64,000 bases of DNA, taken from the NCBI GenBank assembly GCA_963693365.1, contig CAVNZM010000012.1:3038001-3102000 (forward strand), in the 5' to 3' direction. Origin of the DNA: Amoebidium appalachense (Eukaryota > Ichthyosporea). Every line of letters starts with the position of its first letter. Position 1 is the stretch's first letter. Under the pieces are notes generated by a model, which ran no database searches, was not told the origin of the DNA, and saw nothing but the letters and a program-made list of their open reading frames with translations. A program made the position numbers and the translations under genes. Of this stretch, positions 27,271-39,411 are shown piece by piece.

Positions 27271-27526
27271 TACGACGCTCCAACTCAGACAGCAGCATCA
27301 ACTGAACTTGGGCGGGTCAACCCATCTTGATCAAAGGCGAGCAGGTTGCTTATGCAAGCAAGGTGAGCAAAACGGTGAAGATGTGTGTGCAAACTAATGA
27401 AGTGCAGCGAAAAATGTGTATGTGCTTACAGATGCACGACACAGAGCAACCATGCCCGGTTGCATGGAAGTAAAGCGGTCTCCACACAGTGGTCTGTCCT
27501 GAAAGGACACCTCTGAAAGAAGACTG

Positions 27527-27719
27527 GGGGGGTTTTGAATGCGGAACACGGTACGAAGTACGCATACACGACGAGAAGCATGGTGCAGGACACATGCAAA
27601 GGCAAACATTCAAGTATGCAACATCAGCCATGTGCACAGTATGCGTCATAAGCAGAGCCCATCCTCAGGGAGGACCCAAGTCATCAATTGCGTCTGAGTT
27701 TCAACCCCTTAGCCCGCGT
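27527..27719 (+). repeat. Dispersed repeat family, copy 3 (long)
   Basis: Near-exact duplicate of 27073-27270. Both are preceded by a G run. Confidence 0.85.
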
Positions 27720-27829
27720 GGGGGGGGGGGGGAAGGGGAGAAGGAAGGAGGTGTGGAAGAAGGAACGAACGATTGATGCACAGAAAAGAGCTATTTAGGA
27801 GAAAACGAAGGGAAAGGAGGGGGTTGATT

Positions 27830-28125
27830 GTGCGGGTGTGTGGGTGATTGTGTGGGTGGGTGCCGTGCCTGTGGGTGGCTGTGTGTGTGGGTGGCTATGC
27901 AGGTGGTTGGGTGTGGGAGTGGGTGTGGGCGTGAATAAGTGTGGGTGGGTGGGTGGATTGGGGGATGCAGTGTGGGGGTGGTTGGTTGTGAGGGTGGGTG
28001 GGTATATGAGTGTGGCTGTGATTGGGTAGGTGTATGGTTAGGTATGTGGGTGGGTGTGTAGATGGGTGGGTGTGGAGGTGAGTGGTTATGTGGCTGGGTG
28101 TGCGCCGTTGGATAGTCATGTGGGT
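27830..28125 (+). repeat. Degenerate flank of the 42-bp array
   Basis: GTGGGTG-rich units without fixed period lead into the regular array. Confidence 0.7.
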
Positions 28126-29761
28126 AATTGTGTGGGTGAATATGGTAATTGTGTGGGTGAATATGGTAATTGTGTGGGTGAATGTGGTAATTGTGTGGGT
28201 GAATATGGTAATTGTGTGGGTGAATGTGGTAGTTGTGTGGGTGAATATGGTAATTGTGTGGGTGAATGTGGTAGTTGTGTGGGTGAATATGGTAATTGTG
28301 TGGGTGAATGTGGTAGTTGTGTGGGTGAATATGGTAATTGTGTGGGTGAATGTGGTAGTTGTGTGGGTGAATATGGTAATTGTGTGGGTGAATGTGGTAG
28401 TTGTGTGGGTGAATATGGTAATTGTGTGGGTGAATGTGGTAGTTGTGTGGGTGAATATGGTAATTGTGTGGGTGAATGTGGTAGTTGTGTGGGTGAATAT
28501 GGTAATTGTGTGGGTGAATGTGGTAGTTGTGTGGGTGAATATGGTAATTGTGTGGGTGAATGTGGTAGTTTTGTGGGTGAATATGGTAATTGTGTGGGTG
28601 AATGTGGTAGTTGTGTGGGTGAATATGGTAATTGTGTGGGTGAATGTGGTAGTTGTGTGGGTGAATATGGTAATTGTGTGGGTGAATGTGGTAGTTGTGT
28701 GGGTGAATATGGTAATTGTGTGGGTGAATGTGGTAGTTGTGTGGGTGAATATGGTAATTGTGTGGGTGAATGTGGTAGTTGTGTGGGTGAATATGGTAAT
28801 TGTGTGGGTGAATGTGGTAGTTGTGTGGGTGAATATGGTAATTGTGTGGGTGAATGTGGTAGTTGTGTGGGTGAATATGGTAATTGTGTGGGTGAATGTG
28901 GTAGTTGTGTGGGTGAATATGGTAATTGTGTGGGTGAATGTGGTAGTTGTGTGGGTGAATATGGTAATTGTGTGGGTGAATGTGGTAGTTGTGTGGGTGA
29001 ATATGGTAATTGTGTGGGTGAATGTGGTAGTTGTGTGGGTGAATATGGTAATTGTGTGGGTGAATGTGGTAGTTGTGTGGGTGAATATGGTAATTGTGTG
29101 GGTGAATGTGGTAGTTGTGTGGGTGAATATGGTAATTGTGTGGGTGAATGTGGTAGTTGTGTGGGTGAATATGGTAATTGTGTGGGTGAATGTGGTAGTT
29201 GTGTGGGTGAATATGGTAATTGTGTGGGTGAATGTGGTAGTTGTGTGGGTGAATATGGTAGTTGTGTGGGTGAATGTGGTAGTTGTGTGGGTGAATATGG
29301 TAATTGTGTGGGTGAATGTGGTAGTTGTGTGGGTGAATATGGTAATTGTGTGGGTGAATGTGGTAGTTGTGTGGGTGAATATGGTAATTGTGTGGGTGAA
29401 TGTGGTAGTTGTGTGGGTGAATATGGTAATTGTGTGGGTGAATGTGGTAGTTGTGTGGGTGAATATGGTAATTGTGTGGGTGAATGTGGTAGTTGTGTGG
29501 GTGAATATGGTAATTGTGTGGGTGAATGTGGTAGTTGTGTGGGTGAATATGGTAATTGTGTGGGTGAATGTGGTAGTTGTGTGGGTGAATATGGTAATTG
29601 TGTGGGTGAATGTGGTAGTTGTGTGGGTGAATATGGTAATTGTGTGGGTGAATGTGGTAGTTGTGTGGGTGAATATGGTAATTGTGTGGGTGAATGTGGT
29701 AGTTGTGTGGGTGAATATGGTAATTGTGTGGGTGAATGTGGTAGTTGTGTGGGTGAATATG
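28126..29761 (+). repeat. 42-bp minisatellite, left part
   Basis: Alternating 21-bp half-units: one contains GAATATGGTAATTG, the other GAATGTGGTAGTTG, both followed by TGTGGGT. About 78 half-units. The first few are irregular (two TATGGTAATTG units in a row, then GTGGTAATTG). Variants seen: AGTTTTGTGGG at about 28568 and TATGGTAGTTG at about 29265. The 42-bp period is a multiple of three and has no stop in several frames, which explains the 550-710-codon open frames on both strands. Confidence 0.97.
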
Positions 29762-30241
29762 TGTAAACAACTGTACACATGAACTGTACATGTTTACTAA
29801 AGAATGTGATCTACTAGCACACGATTCGTGCTTTGTCATGAATATCACATAAATATTATGTCCGCACCAATAGGACTCACTCTGACCTAAGAATTGAACC
29901 ATATATGGTTCTTCAGCTGCATACCACATAAACGAAGTGAACTAATAAGAGGTTTGCATAAATAGGACAAAGGTCTGACTGGCTCGGACCGCACCAGAAT
30001 CACGAATGGCATGTTGCCACCCGCGCTGGCCGCGGATGAACCAATCCTGGGCCTTGATCCGAAACCTGGGGGCTATATAAGAAAGCCGTCCCAGTACGGG
30101 GATCACATCAGTGAAGTCTGAGACAGACTGAGTCGGCCCATAGTAAAAGCAACCTGGCCGCGTGTGCCTTTCTACCCGTTCTCTGTCTTTATTTTGATTC
30201 AGTTGTACTCTGCCTTATCCTAACTAGTCCAACTGTTTACA
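29762..30241 (+). repeat. 5' LTR
   Basis: 480 bp. Contains a CCAAT at about 30040 and a TATATAA box at 30074-30080, placing transcription on the plus strand with a start expected near 30105. Differs from the 3' LTR only at 29943 (T here, C at 33014). Confidence 0.95.
30074..30080 (+). promoter_or_regulatory. LTR TATA box
   Basis: GGCTATATAAGAAAG context, present in both LTRs (also 33145-33151). Confidence 0.6.
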
Positions 30242-30242
30242 T

Positions 30243-30255
30243 TGGCGACCGCGCA
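30243..30255 (+). promoter_or_regulatory. Primer-binding site
   Basis: TGGCGACCGCG begins one base after the LTR. It is complementary to a 3' end CGCGGTCGCCA, as found in some arginine tRNAs. The tRNA identity is inferred from memory of tRNA ends. Confidence 0.6.
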
Positions 30256-30340
30256 GTTCAAGAATCTCGCATCCTTCGAATCTCACATCTTTCAATCAGT
30301 TCAAGAATCTCACATCTTTCAATCAGCTCAAGAATCTCCC
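30256..30340 (+). repeat. Short tandem leader repeat of the retroelement
   Basis: TTCAAGAATCTC...ATCTTTCAATCAG is repeated about three times with drift, directly before the first ATG. Confidence 0.7.
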
Positions 30341-30565
30341 ATGGCCGATCACAATCCTTTTTACCCCGATGATAGGCACATCTTTCCTTGTCCGGCTTAG
30401 AATATATACACCGACAAGTTTGAAGTGGCCAGCCCACCTACACGGAAAGAATTGAAAGCATGTAAAACTTCTTTTGCTACGACACATCAAAAATGTGAAG
30501 AAAAACGAATACACAACGAATTTTCAAACAACGAATACACGAACAATCGAATAAAGAATTGCTAA
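30341..30565 (+). pseudogene. Possible remnant of a gag-like frame, interrupted by TAG
   Basis: ATG at 30341 (MADHNPFYPDDRHIF...) meets TAG at 30398-30400. The same frame then stays open to TAA at 30563. Its position right after the leader fits the place of gag, but no gag motif is visible. Confidence 0.3.
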
Positions 30566-32690
30566 CGAAGCAATGAACCAACGAAAAACGAACCATCACG
30601 AATACACAATGAAATAAAGAATGAACGACAAACGAATGCATAGAGGAAATACGAAATGAATGCAACACGAAAACAAAACGAAGTAACGAAGTTATCAAAC
30701 GACAAAAAACGAAAAACGAAAGCAAAATGAACTGGAAATACGAAAATGCAAGAACGAATGCACAACACTGCTTGGGTTGCAATGCACACAGCCCCCTCTA
30801 TGTTAGGAAGAAAATAAAACCGTTGCCCTTGCGTGCATTGCGCTATTGCACACTGCCATCGTGTCCATGCCACCGCATGCACGTCCACACTCGCAAGCCA
30901 GATGCACGGCCACTTTCAGCACGAATGCATTTAAAGAAGAAGATAGTCGCTGTTCCTATAGCATGTAGGACATAAGGTGCTGTGAAAGTAGTTTTGCATG
31001 CATGCTTCGAATTTCTTGCTGTTTTCGAATACAGCATGCCCCATAGTTTAGCGCACAGGATGCACAACATGCGCATGAATGTATGCTGGCATGCCTAAAC
31101 ACATTACGAACATATGCCTCGTGTATGGCGGCCCTTCCTGGTGCCACGCCCTAACGAATTTGCACTCTTGGTGCACAAAAGGCATGTAATAAAGTCGATG
31201 CAGAACTTTTGTTCATGCATGTGAAAAACAAATAAGGTGTTGGGTACGAATTTTAAGGTGAATGCCCGTCTGTGGCAATACTGTGTAACATACCAATTAC
31301 ACTGTCAAGCCTTGCACTAGCTGCCGGCACACCCCCACCAGAACAAAAGAATGTGGTATGGGCACCGTTCCCTCACAACCCCAGCATACAGTGTCAGTAT
31401 TTTGGCTGGAAGCCTTTCAGTTTCGAATTACGAATACCCTCCTTCACTACTGAAGAAAGTGACGTGGAAGACGAATACGAATACGAATGCAAGGTGTTGT
31501 TGACTAACACATCGGACCATCATGTGTACCTAGGCCCTGGTACGGAGGTGACCATGTTATTCCCTTGCAATATGATGACACTGTAACAATTTAGCACGTG
31601 CATACCCCACCAATGGGCACATGCGGGAGACAACCCCACAAGCTGCCTTATTGGGCACCTCTGCTAAAACGAATATTCTTCTCACGAAGGAACAGAAGAA
31701 TGCCACGAACACGAACCACACACCCCCCAGGCAGCTACTTACGTCTGATGTATGAAAGTAGTAGGTGTGTGAACGGGGTAACTTCATGAACACCAACACG
31801 AAAGAAAGCACAGCACAAAGCAGTTCCACGAATACGAATGGTTTTGGTATTCCACACAACGAACAGAACCTACAGTAGGGCCACCTACAAATGAAGCAGA
31901 GGATGGGGCACCATCCAGACCTGCACTGGAGGATATGAAAACACGAAGCGCGCTCACGAAGTTGCTTACAAAAGAAAGGGCGACTGCGACGACTTTTCTT
32001 TTTAGGCCAAGCCTCCAGAAGAATGTATTATGCCTGGAATCCCCCTGCTCAACGAAAATGGCTGGCAAATGGGATACGAAAACTGCTCACGAATGGAAGC
32101 ATGTGTTTTCTGAAGGAGGCTTGCTTTGCCTACCCTCTTCTTATGAATTATGAACCGGGCTTTTACTGGTTCTGACGGGTGATATATTTCTTTATGTCGC
32201 CCAACGAAGAACACTTGGGCATTTTTATTCTGTTTTTCCCAGCTCCGATGATGCAGGGTTAAAGCTGAAAGGAAAGAAGTGCTCTTTGTTCATGAAAGAA
32301 GTGGCTTTTCCGGCCATGGTGACTCGCCTTACAGTCTTAAGGTAGAACCGGGATAAGGAGCAGCGGCTAAGCCTTGAAGCTATCCACCACTACCTGAGCT
32401 ACGAAGTGACCTAAGGCTCGAGTTATATTCATTATCGAATGTTTGGTATGATCATTCATCCACACAACCAAATTACTCGCAATTGAAAACGAATCTGCGG
32501 GAGTATCCTAAAAAGGAAAAATTCCCAAAAAGGAAAATACTACTTCTACAGAAAAGCCAAGCACAGAGACGAAGGCTTAGCGAATTATTCGCACGCACAC
32601 TCTGCAACAATCTTCGCCACGAAAATGAAATCACAGAAGAATGCTGCATGAATTTACGTTTTGGCAAATGAAGAAGTGCTCATAGACGTG
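30480..32690 (+). repeat. ACGAA-rich retroelement interior
   Basis: The pentamer ACGAA is greatly over-represented (about 19 in 30481-30780 alone, against roughly 0.3 expected by chance) and continues at lower density to about 32640. Occurrences are not periodic. A 104-codon frame (31272-31586) has ordinary composition and a Glu/Tyr run created by ACGAAT units. Confidence 0.7.
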
Positions 32691-32822
32691 CACAACTCTA
32701 TTCCACCGTCCTTGCTCTGTTCTGTCCAGCAGCTCGGCACACACAAGAATTCTCGCTGAAGGTTGTTTATCGCCTCTCAGCCTGGTGGTTTGCTTGTCTA
32801 ACGACACCACCAGGCTCCCGAC

Positions 32823-32832
32823 AAGGGGGGAG
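32823..32832 (+). promoter_or_regulatory. Polypurine tract
   Basis: AAGGGGGGAG immediately upstream of the 3' LTR; the plus-strand priming site. Confidence 0.8.
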
Positions 32833-33312
32833 TGTAAACAACTGTACACATGAACTGTACATGTTTACTAAAGAATGTGATCTACTAGCACACGATTCGT
32901 GCTTTGTCATGAATATCACATAAATATTATGTCCGCACCAATAGGACTCACTCTGACCTAAGAATTGAACCATATATGGTTCTTCAGCTGCATACCACAT
33001 AAACGAAGTGAACCAATAAGAGGTTTGCATAAATAGGACAAAGGTCTGACTGGCTCGGACCGCACCAGAATCACGAATGGCATGTTGCCACCCGCGCTGG
33101 CCGCGGATGAACCAATCCTGGGCCTTGATCCGAAACCTGGGGGCTATATAAGAAAGCCGTCCCAGTACGGGGATCACATCAGTGAAGTCTGAGACAGACT
33201 GAGTCGGCCCATAGTAAAAGCAACCTGGCCGCGTGTGCCTTTCTACCCGTTCTCTGTCTTTATTTTGATTCAGTTGTACTCTGCCTTATCCTAACTAGTC
33301 CAACTGTTTACA
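32833..33312 (+). repeat. 3' LTR
   Basis: 480 bp, same as the 5' LTR except C at 33014, which makes an extra CCAAT pentamer (33013-33017). Confidence 0.95.
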
Positions 33313-36300
33313 ATATGGTAATTGTGTGGGTGAATGTGGTAGTTGTGTGGGTGAATATGGTAATTGTGTGGGTGAATGTGGTAGTTGTGTGGGTGAATAT
33401 GGTAATTGTGTGGGTGAATGTGGTAGTTGTGTGGGTGAATATGGTAATTGTGTGGGTGAATGTGGTAGTTGTGTGGGTGAATATGGTAATTGTGTGGGTG
33501 AATGTGGTAGTTGTGTGGGTGAATATGGTAATTGTGTGGGTGAATGTGGTAGTTGTGTGGGTGAATATGGTAATTGTGTGGGTGAATGTGGTAGTTGTGT
33601 GGGTGAATATGGTAATTGTGTGGGTGAATGTGGTAGTTGTGTGGGTGAATATGGTAATTGTGTGGGTGAATGTGGTAGTTGTGTGGGTGAATATGGTAAT
33701 TGTGTGGGTGAATGTGGTAGTTGTGTGGGTGAATGTGGTAGTTGTGTGGGTGAATATGGTAATTGTGTGGGTGAATGTGGTAGTTGTGTGGGTGAATATG
33801 GTAATTGTGTGGGTGAATGTGGTAGTTGTGTGGGTGAATATGGTAATTGTGTGGGTGAATGTGGTAGTTGTGTGGGTGAATATGGTAATTGTGTGGGTGA
33901 ATGTGGTAGTTGTGTGGGTGAATATGGTAATTGTGTGGGTGAATGTGGTAGTTGTGTGGGTGAATATGGTAATTGTGTGGGTGAATGTGGTAGTTGTGTG
34001 GGTGAATATGGTAATTGTGTGGGTGAATGTGGTAGTTGTGTGGGTGAATATGGTAATTGTGTGGGTGAATGTGGTAGTTGTGTGGGTGAATATGGTAATT
34101 GTGTGGGTGAATGTGGTAGTTGTGTGGGTGAATATGGTAATTGTGTGGGTGAATGTGGTAGTTGTGTGGGTGAATATGGTAATTGTGTGGGTGAATGTGG
34201 TAGTTGTGTGGGTGAATATGGTAATTGTGTGGGTGAATGTGGTAGTTGTGTGGGTGAATATGGTAATTGTGTGGGTGAATGTGGTAGTTGTGTGGGTGAA
34301 TATGGTAATTGTGTGGGTGAATGTGGTAGTTGTGTGGGTGAATATGGTAATTGTGTGGGTGAATGTGGTAGTTGTGTGGGTGAATATGGTAATTGTGTGG
34401 GTGAATGTGGTAGTTGTGTGGGTGAATATGGTAATTGTGTGGGTGAATGTGGTAGTTGTGTGGGTGAATATGGTAATTGTGTGGGTGAATGTGGTAGTTG
34501 TGTGGGTAATATGGTAATTGTGTGGGTGAATGTGGTAGTTGTGTGGGTGAATATGGTAATTGTGTGGGTGAATGTGGTAGTTGTGTGGGTGAATATGGTA
34601 ATTGTGTGGGTGAATGTGGTAGTTGTGTGGGTGAATATGGTAATTGTGTGGGTGAATGTGGTAGTTGTGTGGGTGAATATGGTAATTGTGTGGGTGAATG
34701 TGGTAGTTGTGTGGGTGAATATGGTAATTGTGTGGGTGAATGTGGTAGTTGTGTGGGTGAATATGGTAATTGTGTGGGTGAATGTGGTAGTTGTGTGGGT
34801 GAATATGGTAATTGTGTGGGTGAATGTGGTAGTTGTGTGGGTGAATATGGTAATTGTGTGGGTGAATGTGGTAGTTGTGTGGGTGAATATGGTAATTGTG
34901 TGGGTGAATGTGGTAGTTGTGTGGGTGAATATGGTAATTGTGTGGGTGAATGTGGTAGTTGTGTGGGTGAATATGGTAATTGTGTGGGTGAATGTGGTAG
35001 TTGTGTGGGTGAATATGGTAATTGTGTGGGTGAATGTGGTAGTTGTGTGGGTGAATATGGTAATTGTGTGGGTGAATGTGGTAGTTGTGTGGGTGAATAT
35101 GGTAATTGTGTGGGTGAATGTGGTAGTTGTGTGGGTGAATATGGTAATTGTGTGGGTGAATGTGGTAGTTGTGTGGGTGAATATGGTAATTGTGTGGGTG
35201 AATGTGGTAGTTGTGTGGGTGAATATGGTAATTGTGTGGGTGAATGTGGTAGTTGTGTGGGTGAATATGGTAATTGTGTGGGTGAATGTGGTAGTTGTGT
35301 GGGTGAATATGGTAATTGTGTGGGTGAATGTGGTAGTTGTGTGGGTGAATATGGTAATTGTGTGGGTGAATGTGGTAGTTGTGTGGGTGAATATGGTAAT
35401 TGTGTGGGTGAATGTGGTAGTTGTGTGGGTGAATATGGTAATTGTGTGGGTGAATGTGGTAGTTGTGTGGGTGAATATGGTAATTGTGTGGGTGAATGTG
35501 GTAGTTGTGTGGGTGAATATGGTAATTGTGTGGGTGAATGTGGTAGTTGTGTGGGTGAATATGGTAATTGTGTGGGTGAATGTGGTAGTTGTGTGGGTGA
35601 ATATGGTAATTGTGTGGGTGAATGTGGTAGTTGTGTGGGTGAATATGGTAATTGTGTGGGTGAATGTGGTAGTTGTGTGGGTGAATATGGTAATTGTGTG
35701 GGTGAATGTGGTAGTTGTGTGGGTGAATATGGTAATTGTGTGGGTGAATGTGGTAGTTGTGTGGGTGAATATGGTAATTGTGTGGGTGAATGTGGTAGTT
35801 GTGTGGGTGAATATGGTAATTGTGTGGGTGAATGTGGTAGTTGTGTGGGTGAATATGGTAATTGTGTGGGTGAATGTGGTAGTTGTGTGGGTGAATATGG
35901 TAATTGTGTGGGTGAATGTGGTAGTTGTGTGGGTGAATATGGTAATTGTGTGGGTGAATGTGGTAGTTGTGTGGGTGAATATGGTAATTGTGTGGGTGAA
36001 TGTGGTAGTTGTGTGGGTGAATATGGTAATTGTGTGGGTGAATGTGGTAGTTGTGTGGGTGAATATGGTAATTGTGTGGGTGAATGTGGTAGTTGTGTGG
36101 GTGAATATGGTAATTGTGTGGGTGAATGTGGTAGTTGTGTGGGTGAATATGGTAATTGTGTGGGTGAATGTGGTAGTTGTGTGGGTGAATATGGTAATTG
36201 TGTGGGTGAATGTGGTAGTTGTGTGGGTGAATATGGTAATTGTGTGGGTGAATGTGGTAGTTGTGTGGGTGAATATGGTAATTGTGTGGGTGAATGTGGT

Positions 36301-36486
36301 AGTTGTGTGGGTGAATATGGTAATTGTGTGGGTGAATGTGGTAGTTGTGTGGGTGAATATGGTAATTGTGTGGGTGAATGTGGTAGTTGTGTGGGTGAAT
36401 ATGGTAATTGTGTGGGTGAATGTGGTAGTTGTGTGGGTGAATATGGTAATTGTGTGGGTGAATGTGGTAGTTGTGTGGGTGAATAT
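33313..36486 (+). repeat. 42-bp minisatellite, right part
   Basis: About 151 half-units, almost perfectly alternating. A TGTGGTAGTTG half-unit is doubled at about 33722-33750, shifting alternation by 21 bp. One base is missing at about 34507 (GTGGGTAATATGG), which shifts all frames. No other change was seen by eye. Together with the left part the array was about 4.8 kb before the insertion. Confidence 0.97.
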
Positions 36487-36635
36487 GTGGGTAGGAGGTT
36501 GTGTGGGTGGATGGGTGTGTAGGTAGGTGATTGTGTATGTGGGTGTCACATTGTGTGTGTGTGTGTGTGTGTGTGTGGGTGATTGTGTAGGTGGGTGTGT
36601 CATTGTGTGGGTGTGAGGGAAGGTGGGTGGGTGGA

Positions 36636-36671
<36 letters not shown>

Positions 36672-37205
36672 GGTGGGTAGTTGTGTAGGTTTTTGGGTGC
36701 GTGGGTGGGTGGGCGTGTGAGTGGGTGGTTGGGTGGGTTGGTGTTCGGGAGGGTATGTGCATGGGTGGGTGGGTCTGAGAATGGGTCGTTGTTTGAGTGA
36801 GTGAGTGAGTGTGTGTGTGTGTGTGTGTTTGGGTGGGTTGTGTCGGTGTGTGGGTGTGTGGGTGTGTGTGGTGTGTGTGTGTGAGTAGTTGTGTAGGTAG
36901 TTGGGTGTGTAGATGGGTAGGTGGTTGTGTGGGTGTGTGTGGGTGGGTGGGTGTGGAGATGGGTGTGCGTGTGGGCGGGTGAACGTGTGCATGAGTGAGT
37001 GTGTGGGTGGGTGGTTTTGTCGATGGTTGTGTGGTTGGGTGCGCAGGTAGGTGAATGTGTGAGAGGATGGTTATGTGGGTTGGTGGTTGTGCGGGTGTTG
37101 TTGGCTGTGTGGATAGTCCTGTAGTTGTATGGCGGTGGGTGGTTGTGTGTGTGGGTCTATGGTGGAATAGGTGGTTGCGTGGGTATGTGGGTGGTGGCCG
37201 TGTGG
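36487..37205 (+). repeat. Degenerate GTGGGTG repeats right of the array
   Basis: GTGTGGGTGG-type units with GT runs. Any open frame continues the array's translation. Confidence 0.75.
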
Positions 37206-37521
37206 GTGGGAGAAGGGGCAGGCCAGAAGCTGGGGCAGAAGGAAGGAGAAGGGGGAAAGAAGGGCAGGAGAGAGTGCAAAAAAAAGGGAGAGAGATCCGA
37301 TAGAAAAAAAGAGCGACAGAGAGAGGGCAAGAGACAGACAGAGGGAGGGACAGAGAGAGAGAAGCAAGGAGTGGAGAGAGAGGGAGGCAGGGAGAAAGGG
37401 AGGCGGGCGAGGGAGAGGGAGAGGGAGAGAGAGAGGGATAGAGAGAGTGGAGAGAGAAAGAAAAAGAGAGAGAGATAGGAAAGAAACAGAGAGACCACGA
37501 GAGAAAACGGCAAGGGGGGAG

Positions 37522-37558
<37 letters not shown>

Positions 37559-38760
37559 GGGGGTGGGGAAGGGAGAGGGATAAATAGAGAGATAGTGAGA
37601 GGGAAACAGGTGGAAAGAAGAAAGGGGAAAGAACTATTGCGGGGGAGTGGGGAAGGCAAGGGGGATTATGTGCGGCTTTCTGCACGTGTTTATATGGAGA
37701 AGAAGAAGAAAGAGGGAAGACACAGGCAGTCAAAGTGGGCAACAATGGGGGAGGTGAGAAAGGGGGGGAGGGTTTTTTTTTTTTTTTTTTTTTTGGGGGG
37801 GGGGGGGGGGGGTAGGATTGGGGGAAGGAAGAAGGGGAGGGGGCATGACCGGTGTGTTTGCTTGTAGGGCGGGGGGACCTTGAGCAAAAGAGGAAGCGGG
37901 CTGAGACGAATCCGCTATAGAGAAAGAGCCCCAAAACAGGAAAAAGAAGGAGGATAAACCAACGAATATTTGGACAACCATAAAGAAGGGGACAATGCAT
38001 AACACCAGCACTGACGAGGAAGGGAGGGAAGGGGGATTTCCGAAAAGGTAAAGGACAAGCAGGACATGAAGGTGAGTGGGGGAGGAATCCCAGCGAAAGT
38101 AAACAAAAAACGGGGAGTGTGCAGGAACAGGAAGTAGGATGAACACGGAACAACCAATGGGCAGGGAACTGAGGGGTTGGAGCAAGTGGCAGGATTACCC
38201 CACGAAAAACAGGGAAGAGGAATAAGCAGCGAGGCAGGGGAATAGATCAGCGTGGGAATAAAACGAATGGGGAGGGACGGAAAAACAGTGTTGCAGAAAG
38301 GGTGAAAAAAGTATAGGAAAGAAGGGGAAATAGGGGCAGAGCAAGAAGAGGAAAACTAAGAGGGAAAGAGAGCGTGAGGGATAGTCAGAGAGAATACCCG
38401 TATGTGAGCAGATAAACCGAAAATGGAGCAAGAAAAAGTGGGCGGGGAGGAGGGAGAGGGGGAAGACACGAAGGAAAGGGGGGGGGGGGGGGGGGGGGGG
38501 GAGAAAGAGAGAGGGAGCGGGTGTTTTAGTGTGTGGTTCGAGGGAAGGACGCTGGGGGACGGGAGCAGTAGTGAGTGGTCGAGAAGTGTGCGGGAAGCAG
38601 AAGAGAGGGAGGGAAGGAGAAACAGAAAGAAGGAAATAAAGGGAGAGGCTTCACAGGAAGGGGAGAAGGAAAGAACAGGAGAAGGAGGCGGAGGAAAGAA
38701 AGGAGTATGGGGACAGACACCAAAAGAGAAGAGATGTCGGTCAACGAGGAAGTGTAAGGC
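37206..38760. repeat. Purine-rich DNA with a T/G composite tract
   Basis: GAGAGGG-type repeats, a G run at 37525-37557 and T24 followed by G18 at about 37771-37812. Ser/Pro/Leu-rich minus frames are repeat translations. Confidence 0.75.
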
Positions 38761-39320
38761 TGTATGTCTCTGTGTGTATGCATGCATGCCAGGGTACAGA
38801 GTGAGAGCAAGTGTGTAGGGGTCTGTGTGTGGGCCTGCGTACAAGCATGTGTGCGTACACGCACGTGTGCGTGTTTCAAAGTGTCTGCAAGTAACAGTGC
38901 ACACGGCTCTGTGTTCAGGTGTGTATACGTGACACATTTGTTTACACGTTTGTGTGCTGCGTCTGTGCGTTTGAGCATGAGAATGTGTGTGTTTGTGTGT
39001 GCTCATGTATGCAAGCAAGTACAAAAGCTTGGGTGTGAGTGTGCGTGTGTGTGCGTGTGTGTGCGTGTATGCCTGTGCACGGTGTGTGTGTGTGTGGTGT
39101 GTGTGTGTGTGTGTGTGTGAACGAGTACGGTATGTGTGTGTGTTGTGTGCGTGTGCTTCCGTGTGTCCGTGTTTGTGAGCGCTTGTACTTGTGGGTTGCT
39201 TGTGTGCGTGTGTGTGGTTGCACGTGTGCCTGTGTGTGTTGTTATGTGTGCGTGCGTGTATGATTTGGCAGTGGATGCGTGCTTAAAAGTGGATGCGCAC
39301 AGCATATAGTGCCCAAGCGA

Positions 39321-39411
<91 letters not shown>

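Larger units (their letters stand above)
29762..33312 (+). mobile_element. Non-autonomous LTR retrotransposon, complete, inserted in the minisatellite
   Basis: A 3551-bp element bounded by 480-bp direct repeats that start TGTAAAC and end GTTTACA. A 5-bp target duplication (ATATG, 29757-29761 and 33313-33317) flanks it. Removing the element plus one ATATG restores the 42-bp array in register. A primer-binding site follows the first LTR and a polypurine tract precedes the second. The 2.6-kb interior has no reverse transcriptase, integrase or protease frame. It can only have moved with enzymes supplied in trans. Young: one mismatch was found by eye between the LTRs. Confidence 0.95.

Noticed and set aside
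31272-31586. dUTPase-like or protease domain in the retroelement
   Set aside because: Only a vague NTSD...PGTEV resemblance; catalytic motifs are absent.
28126-36486. CRISPR array
   Set aside because: Units are contiguous with no unique spacers, and the context is eukaryotic. The 8.25-9.05 kb array fails for the same reason.
27791-37659. Giant open frames (up to about 1450 codons) on both strands, with His/Pro/Asn/Tyr or Val/Trp/Asn repeats
   Set aside because: They are translations of the 42-bp minisatellite, open in several frames at once, one crossing an LTR. No start context, splice signal or domain.
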